Source: Prochlorococcus marinus CUG1435
GTDB taxonomy: Bacteria; Cyanobacteriota; Cyanobacteriia; PCC-6307; Cyanobiaceae
DNA: 64,000 nucleotides
Assembly (NCBI GenBank): GCA_017644375.1
Contig: JAEPLP010000001.1
Span: forward strand, 806,001 to 870,000
Direction: 5' to 3'
The position numbers were made by a program, and so were the translations under genes. A model generated the notes under the pieces. It saw only the letters and a program-made list of their open reading frames with translations. It ran no database searches and was not told where the DNA came from. Below are positions 39,515 to 45,952 of the stretch, one piece after another (position 1 is the stretch's first letter; each line of letters begins with the position of its first letter).

Positions 39515-40617
39515 ATTTCATTACACAAAACAGTATTATTTTTCCTATTCTGCAAACTTATTCTTGCCCACTTGTCGTCAAGAAATTTAAAAGAATTACA
39601 TTCTCTAAGCAATATACCCTTATTTTCTAGGTATTTTATATTTGGTGATAATGATGTTTTACTTTCTATTAAAAAAAAGTTGGTTGAAGAGTTATGAACT
39701 TTAAGGTTTTCTATTTTTGATAATTTTTTAGATACTCTCTCTCTTTCAATATTTATCCAGCGGTGAATCTGACTTGTCCATTTTTCATAGAATTTTTTAT
39801 TATTTAGTAATTCAATTCCCGCTTTGATAGCAAAAGAATTTAAAGGCCAAGGGTCTCTATTGATTTTCCATTTCTTAAGTGTTGTCGAAGAGCCAACAAC
39901 GTAACCTAATCTAAGACCTGGAATATTGAAGATTTTGGTTAAGCTTCTCAAGACTAATAAATTATCATATTTTTGAATTAATGGTATTAAAGATTCTTTG
40001 TCTCCATTCGGTGTTATCGATAAGAAAGCCTCATCACAAATTACTAATTTATATTTTTTTATAATTTTCTCTAATGAATACTTCCCCCATAATTGGCCGG
40101 TAGGGTTATGTGGATTTGTTATCCAAATAACATCACCTTTAGGATGAAGCGGAAATGATTGAGGAAAAACATTTTCCCAGTTTTTTGGTAATTCGTAATG
40201 AATGTAATTGCTATTCCAACAATTTAAAGATCTCTCATAATCAACAAAGCTTGGAGAGGGGATACAACTTATTCCAAATTTGGATGCTTCATACCCTGCC
40301 CAGGTTATTAGCTCAGAAGCTCCATTCCCAGGCAATATATTGTCTGGGTTTATCCTATGAAATTTACCAATTATTTCTCTCAAATCACTTAAGTTTCTCT
40401 CAGGGTAATATCTAAATCCAAGATTCTTAATTTCCTCATTTAATGAATCTATTAGTATCTGAGGAGGATCAAAGGGTACTAATGAGGCACTTGCGTCAAT
40501 AATTTCAGAGGGTAATAAATTTAATTTCTTTGCTTTTGCATATACGTTTCCCCCATGTTTTAGGTTTGATGATTGCATGGTTAGTATTTTGTAATCATTA
40601 GGTTCCGGTTTATTCAT
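39493..40617 (-). CDS. Class I/II aminotransferase, CobC/threonine-phosphate decarboxylase-like
   Basis: This PLP enzyme has 374 residues. The opening LKHGGNVYAKAKKLN followed by IIDASASLVPFDPP is like the HGGN...DFSANINPLGPP beginning of cobalamin-pathway CobC/CobD decarboxylases. NPHNPTG near 173 and the PLP lysine in SLTKIFNIPGLRLG near 236 are intact. A role in the cobamide side chain fits the family and organism, but HisC-type activity cannot be excluded. The start is an ATG 16 bases after the pyrD start. Convergent overlap with murG is unusually long. Confidence 0.78.
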   Translation of the reverse strand: MNKPEPNDYKILTMQSSNLKHGGNVYAKAKKLNLLPSEIIDASASLVPFDPPQILIDSLNEEIKNLGFRYYPERNLSDLREIIGKFHRINPDNILPGNGASELITWAGYEASKFGISCIPSPSFVDYERSLNCWNSNYIHYELPKNWENVFPQSFPLHPKGDVIWITNPHNPTGQLWGKYSLEKIIKKYKLVICDEAFLSITPNGDKESLIPLIQKYDNLLVLRSLTKIFNIPGLRLGYVVGSSTTLKKWKINRDPWPLNSFAIKAGIELLNNKKFYEKWTSQIHRWINIERERVSKKLSKIENLKVHNSSTNFFLIESKTSLSPNIKYLENKGILLRECNSFKFLDDKWARISLQNRKNNTVLCNEIQNSFKK

Positions 40618-40633
40618 TATTCATTTTCTTATT

Positions 40634-41803
40634 TTATTCAATCCATTTTAGATCTGATCCAATGGCCTCTTTTATATTTGATAATTTATGGATATTTAGT
40701 TGCTTGATAATTCCTTGGAGTATATCCGGTACTAATTGTGGACCCTTATATATCCATCCTGTATAAAGTTGAATTAATGATGCTCCAGAACAAATTCTTT
40801 CCCATGCTGACTCAGGACTATCTATTCCACCAACGCCAATTAAAATAATCTTTTTATCAATATTATGTATATGTTTGATTATTTGATTTGCTTTTTTTTG
40901 TAGAGGCCTTCCACTTAATCCTCCATCCTCTTCAGAAAGTAATAATCCGGTTTGCATGATCTTTCTATTTCCAAGACCTAATCTATCTATGCTGGTGTTA
41001 GTAGCAATTATTCCATCTATGTTTTCCTCGATTATTAATTGGCAAATATCTTCAATATCTTTAAAGCTTAGATCTGGTGCAATTTTGACAAATAATGGTG
41101 GACAACTGGGTAAGTTTTTAATTTCTTTAATAAGTTCTTTTAGAAGAATTGGATCTTGTAACTTTCTAAGTCCTTCAGTATTTGGAGAACTTACGTTGAT
41201 TGCTGCATAATCACAATATGGAATTAATAATTTTAGAGAAGTTAAATAGTCATCTTGTGCTTGAGATAAATCTGTAATTTTAGACTTACCAAAATTTATC
41301 CCTAAACAAATATTATTTCTATTTTTTTTAAACTCAATTCCTTGTTCGACAAAGTTTTTAACTAGATTTTCAGCACCATAGTTATTGAAACCCATTCTAT
41401 TTAATGCTGCCTCTTCTTCTGCTAATCTAAATAATCTTGGTTTGGGATTACCATTTTGAGGAAATTTAGTTACCGTACCAAGTTCGGCAAATCCAAAACC
41501 AAAATCTTTCCATATATTTGCGGCATTTCCATTTTTGTCAAAACCCGCAGCTAAACCAATTGGATTACAAAAATTTATTCCACATATGTTCTGAGTTAAC
41601 CTTTTATCAACTACAGAAAATTCTTTATTTAGATTTTTGAAGATAGAAGAAACTACGGGCCAATTATATTTTCTTGAACTGAATGATAGGAGGCTAAGAG
41701 ATAAATTTGTTAAGTATTCTGCATCAATTCCAGAGTCTTTTTTTAATACAGGGGTAATCAAGTTTTTATAAAGATTTTTAAATACCCCCTTTTGTAAATT
41801 CAT
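40634..41803 (-). CDS. pyrD: Dihydroorotate dehydrogenase, quinone type (class 2)
   Basis: PyrD oxidises dihydroorotate to orotate and passes electrons to quinone at the membrane. The 389-residue length and N-terminal helical extension (about 60 residues) mark the class 2 enzyme. Motifs: NFCNPIGLAAGFDKNG near 73-87, NYGAENL, INVSSPNTEGLRKLQ near 204-218 with the catalytic serine, and GVGGIDSPESAW near 322. Its start overlaps the rnhA stop by four bases (ATGA). Confidence 0.96.
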   Translation of the reverse strand: MNLQKGVFKNLYKNLITPVLKKDSGIDAEYLTNLSLSLLSFSSRKYNWPVVSSIFKNLNKEFSVVDKRLTQNICGINFCNPIGLAAGFDKNGNAANIWKDFGFGFAELGTVTKFPQNGNPKPRLFRLAEEEAALNRMGFNNYGAENLVKNFVEQGIEFKKNRNNICLGINFGKSKITDLSQAQDDYLTSLKLLIPYCDYAAINVSSPNTEGLRKLQDPILLKELIKEIKNLPSCPPLFVKIAPDLSFKDIEDICQLIIEENIDGIIATNTSIDRLGLGNRKIMQTGLLLSEEDGGLSGRPLQKKANQIIKHIHNIDKKIILIGVGGIDSPESAWERICSGASLIQLYTGWIYKGPQLVPDILQGIIKQLNIHKLSNIKEAIGSDLKWIE

Positions 41804-42528
41804 AAAAAATCAGGATTCTTTTTTTCTATTATCCAATATTTTTTATCTTTAGGAATCAATCTCCAATTACGCCATTCAAAAAGTGAATATTGTTTTATCT
41901 TTAAGTGGTTTTCTTCACCTAATAAGGTGTCTAGTTCAGGTGAACTTAAAAGGTACTTTTTTTCTGCAAATTTTTTAATTAATTCATTGCGGGAAAATAA
42001 TTCCTGAATTTCTGCAGGTGCATTTTTTTCAAAAAAATCAACAGAGGATTTTGCTTTTTTTAAGTTATTTTCTATAGATATACCTTTACTGTAATTAGTT
42101 GCAATTTTATCAACCCTATCATTTTGTTTATCCCCGCTATGACCTTTAACATATTCCATTATTAGGCCATTAATTCTTAATTGATCAATTTTTTGCCATA
42201 GATCAAGATTTTGAACTGGTTTTCCTGAACTTGTTTTCCATCCATTTCTCTTCCAATTAATAATCCATTTTGTATAACCCTCTATGACATATTTACTATC
42301 AGTTCTTAGTTTAAAGTTCTCTTTTAGTTGGTAGGTTTTTAATTTCTCAAGAGTTTTAATAGCCGCAGTGAGTTCCATTCTATTATTAGTAGTATTTTGC
42401 TCGGAACCACCTATTTCTAATTCGCTTTTATCGGCAAAAATTATTAAACCGCCCCAACCACCTGGGCCTGGATTACCACTGCAAGCTCCATCTGTTGCGG
42501 CTTCAATCGCAATACTATCACTATTCAT
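41800..42528 (-). CDS. rnhA: Ribonuclease HI with C-terminal extension
   Basis: RNase HI cleaves RNA in RNA/DNA hybrids. Residues 1-150 form the domain: catalytic Asp13 (DGACSGNPG), Glu52 (RMELTAA), Asp77 (LRTDSKYV), His130 (KGHSG) and Asp140, all present. The 242-residue total is about 90 longer than E. coli RNase HI. The extra C-terminal part (SVDFFEKNAPAEIQELF and on) is hydrophilic and ends in a tryptophan-rich FEWRNWRLIP segment, perhaps substrate binding. Translationally coupled to pyrD. A strong hairpin lies just before its start. Confidence 0.94.
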   Translation of the reverse strand: MNSDSIAIEAATDGACSGNPGPGGWGGLIIFADKSELEIGGSEQNTTNNRMELTAAIKTLEKLKTYQLKENFKLRTDSKYVIEGYTKWIINWKRNGWKTSSGKPVQNLDLWQKIDQLRINGLIMEYVKGHSGDKQNDRVDKIATNYSKGISIENNLKKAKSSVDFFEKNAPAEIQELFSRNELIKKFAEKKYLLSSPELDTLLGEENHLKIKQYSLFEWRNWRLIPKDKKYWIIEKKNPDFL

Positions 42529-42530
42529 AA

Positions 42531-42567
42531 TTTTTGAAGCCGATATTAAGGTTATCGGCTTGAAAAA
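42531..42567 (-). promoter_or_regulatory. Long hairpin between rplL and rnhA
   Basis: Nine-base arms AAGCCGATA and TATCGGCTT flank a seven-base loop. After one mismatch, flanking T and A runs extend the stem by about five pairs. The structure fills almost the whole 47-base spacer and ends three bases before the rnhA ATG. It lacks a following U-run, so it is not a classic terminator. It could end or process the rplL message, or mask the rnhA ribosome-binding site. Confidence 0.6.
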
Positions 42568-42575
42568 ATGTACTC

Positions 42576-42971
42576 TTACTTAAGTGTAACTTTACCGCCA
42601 GCTTCTTCAATCTCTTTCTTTAAAGATTCAGCATCTGCTTTGGCAATTCCTTCTTTTACAGTTTTTGGTGCAGATTCAACAAGTGTTTTTGCATCGCCAA
42701 GACCTAGACCAGTTGCATTTCTTACAACCTTAAGGACTTTGATTTTTGCAGCTGCATCAAAGCTTTCGAGAACTACATCAAATTCAGTTTTCTCTTCAGC
42801 AGCGGCACCATCTCCATCACCGCCAGCTGCTCCTGGGGCTGCCATTACTACACCTGCAGAAGCTGCAGCAGATACTCCAAAAGCATCTTCAATTTGTTTG
42901 ACGAGCTCAGATGCTTCTAAAAGTGATAGAGATTTTAATGATTCAAGAATTTCTTCAGTTTTTGCGGACAT
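42576..42971 (-). CDS. rplL: 50S ribosomal protein L7/L12
   Basis: L7/L12 forms the ribosome stalk that recruits translation GTPases. The 131-residue acidic protein has the N-terminal dimerisation helix, an Ala/Gly-rich hinge (about residues 33-57), and the C-terminal globular domain ([27 protein letters not shown]). Located 28 bases after rplJ in the standard L10-L12 operon. The reading frames opposite it on the plus strand are shadows of the alanine-rich hinge. Confidence 0.98.
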   Translation of the reverse strand: MSAKTEEILESLKSLSLLEASELVKQIEDAFGVSAAASAGVVMAAPGAAGGDGDGAAAEEKTEFDVVLESFDAAAKIKVLKVVRNATGLGLGDAKTLVESAPKTVKEGIAKADAESLKKEIEEAGGKVTLK

Positions 42972-42999
42972 TTTCTTAAAGGTTAATTAGGGTTTGAAT

Positions 43000-43527
43000 T
43001 TAAGATTCTGATTTTTCAGAATGTTGTTTAAGTGATCTTGCAAGCCCAGAAGGCACTTCATTGATAGAGATTGCAATTTTTGTTGCCACGCCATTTAGAG
43101 CGCCAGCAATTTTTGCCATCAATACTTCTTTAGATGGAAGACTTGCAATTTCTTTTATTTCAGAATTGCTAAGAAGTCTTCCTTCAAATAAAGCTCCTTT
43201 GGTCTCGGATTTTTTTGTGTCTTTTTGAAAAGATTGGATAGCTTTTACAGCACCACCAACATCTTCTTTAATTAAGACAAAAGCATTTGTTCCGGTCAGT
43301 AAAGATTCAAGATCGTTCCAATTACTATCTCCATCAATAGCTTTACGCATTAATGAATTTTTAGTAATTTTGCAAATGCCATTAGTTGTTTGCAATCTAG
43401 ATCGCAAATCTGACATCTCTTTGATAGTTAAACCTTTATAGTCAAGAACTACAGCCATTTCCGAGTCGTTTAATAGAGATTTAATCTCAGTAACGATTTG
43501 TTGCTTATTCTCTAGTGTTCGGCCCAT
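43000..43527 (-). CDS. rplJ: 50S ribosomal protein L10
   Basis: L10 anchors L7/L12 dimers to the ribosome. From the ATG at 43527 the protein is 175 residues and starts [12 protein letters not shown], the family's normal beginning. An in-frame ATG at 43608 would add 27 residues, but those codons lie inside the L10 leader RNA and match no L10, so I reject that start. Features: [17 protein letters not shown] near 22-38 and a C-terminal helix that binds L7/L12. L10 likely represses its own translation through the leader. Confidence 0.97.
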   Translation of the reverse strand: MGRTLENKQQIVTEIKSLLNDSEMAVVLDYKGLTIKEMSDLRSRLQTTNGICKITKNSLMRKAIDGDSNWNDLESLLTGTNAFVLIKEDVGGAVKAIQSFQKDTKKSETKGALFEGRLLSNSEIKEIASLPSKEVLMAKIAGALNGVATKIAISINEVPSGLARSLKQHSEKSES

Positions 43528-43695
43528 TGTTGTTTTTGGATCGTGATTTAGGGAGAGCAGGAAATGCGGCAAAGTCCTTTTAAAAGAGGCCGCTTTTATT
43601 AGATCCAAAAAGAAATAATTAAGACGAGTCCTCGGTAGGAATTAAAAATTTAGAAAAACTAAATTAACCTACTTTCTTTGGCCGTATTATTGCAC
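43528..43695 (-). ncRNA. Ribosomal protein L10 leader (cis-regulatory RNA)
   Basis: The 5' region of rplJ (read on the minus strand) contains the conserved TCCTACCGAGGAC segment (about 43628-43640), then a GGCCTC stretch and GCCGCATTTCCTGCTC near the start, matching the bacterial L10 leader as I know it. L10 (with L7/L12) binds such leaders to repress translation. The exact 5' end is inferred from the -10 element just upstream. I have not folded it computationally. Confidence 0.65.
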
Positions 43696-43700
43696 TTTAA

Positions 43701-43706
43701 ATTATA
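43701..43706 (-). promoter_or_regulatory. Candidate -10 element (TATAAT) for rplJ-rplL
   Basis: On the minus strand TATAAT lies just after the rplA stop, at the start of the L10 leader. No convincing -35 hexamer is visible, which is common in Prochlorococcus promoters. A promoter here would let rplJ-rplL be expressed apart from rplK-rplA. Confidence 0.4.
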
Positions 43707-43716
43707 CTACAAAGGG

Positions 43717-44424
43717 TTAACCTTCAGGTTGGTAATCTTGTACAGCATTTATGTCTAATTGAACTGAAGGCCCCATTGTTGAAGTCACATAAAATGTTTT
43801 CCAATACTTTCCTTTGGCTCCACTTGGTTTATTTTTATCAATTGATTCTTGTAAGGTTTTTAAGTTTTCAAATAGTGCCTCTTTTGTAAAACTTGCTTTT
43901 CCAAAGCGTACATGAACGATACCCGCTTTATCTGCTCTAAATTCGAGCTTACCAGCTTTGAATTCTTTAATGGCATTTGCAATATCGTTGGTTACTGTTC
44001 CAGCTTTAGGATTAGGCATTAAACCTCTAGGTCCTAAAACTCTTCCTAATTTTGCAACCTTTGGCATCATATCTGGAGTTGCTATAAGTAGATCGAACTC
44101 CATATTTCCTTTGTTTATGCTTTCCACAAGATCTTCCTCGCCAAATAAATCTGCACCAGCAGCCTTAGCTTTCGATACATTCTCACCGCTTGTAATTACT
44201 GCAATTTTGATACTTTGGCCAGTACCATGTGGTAATGCAACAGTGGTCCTTAATTGTTGATCAGTATATTTTGGATCAATACCTAAACGTATATGTGCTT
44301 CAATAGTTTCATCAAATTTTGCATTAGCATTTTCCTTGATAATACTAAGAGCTTCAAGAGGTGCATAAATGCGATCTTCTATCTTTGTTGATAGAGCCGC
44401 CATTCTTTTGGATAGTTTTTTCAT
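43717..44424 (-). CDS. rplA: 50S ribosomal protein L1
   Basis: L1 binds 23S rRNA at the mobile stalk near the E site and is a translational repressor of its own operon in many bacteria. The 235-residue protein shows the conserved [15 protein letters not shown]-like segment near 45-59 and the L1 signature around [11 protein letters not shown] near 133-143. It lies 66 bases after rplK in the order secE-nusG-rplK-rplA-rplJ-rplL. No oddity in length or sequence. Confidence 0.98.
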   Translation of the reverse strand: MKKLSKRMAALSTKIEDRIYAPLEALSIIKENANAKFDETIEAHIRLGIDPKYTDQQLRTTVALPHGTGQSIKIAVITSGENVSKAKAAGADLFGEEDLVESINKGNMEFDLLIATPDMMPKVAKLGRVLGPRGLMPNPKAGTVTNDIANAIKEFKAGKLEFRADKAGIVHVRFGKASFTKEALFENLKTLQESIDKNKPSGAKGKYWKTFYVTSTMGPSVQLDINAVQDYQPEG

Positions 44425-44490
44425 AATAATATTGGGTGCAAACGGTTATTAACTAACCTCCCCTAAATAGTGAGAAATTTTGTATTGAAC

Positions 44491-44916
44491 TCAATCAGTG
44501 ATAGAGACGCCCATATTACGAGCAGTACCCTCAATTACTTTCATTGCTGATTCAACACTAGAACAGTTTAGATCAGGAAGCTTAGTTTTGGCTATTTCTT
44601 CTAATTGAGTTTTACTTATATTCCCAACAGAGCCTTTTGCGGATTCACCTGATCCTTTCTCTATACCAGCTGCTTTTGTTATTAAGACTGAAGCAGGAGG
44701 TGTTTTTGTGATGAAAGTAAAGCTTCTATCTTCAAAAACAGAAATCTCAACTGGAATTACAAAACCTGCTTTATCTTGTGTCCTTGCATTGTATTCTTTA
44801 CAAAATGCCATGATATTAACACCATGTTGTCCTAAAGCTGGTCCTACAGGAGGAGCCGGATTTGCTTTGCCTGCTTGTAGAGCAAGCTTGATAACTGCAA
44901 CAATTTTTTTTGCCAT
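44491..44916 (-). CDS. rplK: 50S ribosomal protein L11
   Basis: L11 sits at the GTPase-associated centre of the large subunit and is involved in factor binding and the stringent response. The 141-residue protein has [23 protein letters not shown] at the start (split here only by family convention) and the C-terminal rRNA-binding domain ending [11 protein letters not shown]. The length is exactly standard. It follows nusG by 67 bases. Confidence 0.98.
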   Translation of the reverse strand: MAKKIVAVIKLALQAGKANPAPPVGPALGQHGVNIMAFCKEYNARTQDKAGFVIPVEISVFEDRSFTFITKTPPASVLITKAAGIEKGSGESAKGSVGNISKTQLEEIAKTKLPDLNCSSVESAMKVIEGTARNMGVSITD

Positions 44917-44983
44917 TAGATTAGAAAATTTAAGTTGAAGTAGAAAATCATAATTTTACTCGATAAACAAGAACATTTAGAAA

Positions 44984-45595
44984 TTAATTTTGTTTATTGA
45001 TTTGGGAGAATTCTAATTCTACAGGAGTCTCGCGCCCAAATATTGAAAGTAATGCTTTTAATTTATTTCTTTCCCCTGAAACTTCTATAACTTCTCCTTG
45101 GAAATCCTTGAATGGACCACTCGTTACTATGATTCTATCTTTTTCTTCAATATCTAACTTGATTACAGCTTTTTTCTCTGATGCGCGCTTAAAGATTCTA
45201 TTAACTTCTTGTCTGGATAATGGTCGAGGTTTGATATGACCTCGCGATCTTCCGCTGCCTCTACCGTCTTCAGCACCAACAAAGTTAATTACATTTGGAG
45301 TACTTTTTACAGCCATCATTGTATCTTCATCCAAAATCATTCTTACGAGCACATAACCTGGGAAAACTTTTTCTTCAGTAGTTTGTCTGCTTCCATCTTT
45401 CTTTAATTTAATTCCAGGAGTTTGGGGAATTTCAATTTCAATGATTCGATTATTAACACCTAAAGTTACTGATCTCTGCTCAAGAGTCGCTTTTACTTTT
45501 TTTTCACAGCTTGATGCTACTTGAACTGCATACCATCTTGCGATGCTTGTATTTGCTTTTGAAGAAGCAAGGTTTGTAGTTAATTCATTACTCAT
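44984..45595 (-). CDS. nusG: Transcription termination/antitermination factor NusG
   Basis: NusG binds RNA polymerase and couples it to Rho or the ribosome. The 203-residue protein has the NGN domain (RWYAVQVASSCEKKVKATL near 20-38, EEKVFPGYVLVRM near 74-86) and a C-terminal KOW motif (GPFKDFQGEVIEVS near 162-175). The N-terminal 18 residues are an unconserved extension. It lies between secE and rplK, the universal arrangement. Confidence 0.97.
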   Translation of the reverse strand: MSNELTTNLASSKANTSIARWYAVQVASSCEKKVKATLEQRSVTLGVNNRIIEIEIPQTPGIKLKKDGSRQTTEEKVFPGYVLVRMILDEDTMMAVKSTPNVINFVGAEDGRGSGRSRGHIKPRPLSRQEVNRIFKRASEKKAVIKLDIEEKDRIIVTSGPFKDFQGEVIEVSGERNKLKALLSIFGRETPVELEFSQINKQN

Positions 45596-45648
45596 TTTTT
45601 TATGGAAGCTTAATAAAGGTCTTTTTTAAATAGATATTCGGGACAAAT

Positions 45649-45891
45649 TCAACCAAAAATTTGCGAGGCTGCCCATCCATAGAATCTGCTGACAGAAGCA
45701 ATGGCTGCTGCAGAAAAAGATACCATAATTATAACTGCTACTGATTCGCTAAAAAGTTGTTGTTTGTTAGGCCATACGACAAGTTTAAGTTCATCGTAGG
45801 TAGATCTAAAAAAATTATTCTTTTTTTTAGGCTCTTCAATCTCAGGAGAATCCTTTTTTAGAGGTTCTTCATTAGTAGTAGGAGTTTTCAC
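45649..45891 (-). CDS. secE: Preprotein translocase subunit SecE
   Basis: SecE clamps the SecY channel in the membrane. The 80-residue protein is the short single-helix form: a hydrophilic lead of about 30 residues rich in Glu, Lys and Pro, the conserved amphipathic segment STYDELKLVVWPNKQQL at 30-46, and one transmembrane helix at about 50-68. The start is GTG. First gene of the secE-to-rplL block, 61 bases after clpB on the same strand. Confidence 0.93.
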   Translation of the reverse strand: MKTPTTNEEPLKKDSPEIEEPKKKNNFFRSTYDELKLVVWPNKQQLFSESVAVIIMVSFSAAAIASVSRFYGWAASQIFG

Positions 45892-45952
45892 AAAATTTTT
45901 TTTGAAATTAAGCTTTCGCTTTAGTTATTATTTTAGCTTATTGATTTACTCC

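Noticed and set aside
42568-42990. Plus-strand 140-residue frame rich in Ser, Ala and Pro opposite rplL
   Set aside because: It is the antisense shadow of the alanine-rich L7/L12 hinge; no family resemblance and no promoter or ribosome-binding site.
43528-43608. N-terminal extension of L10 from the ATG at 43608
   Set aside because: The extra 27 residues match no L10 and overlap the leader RNA; the ATG at 43527 gives the standard protein.
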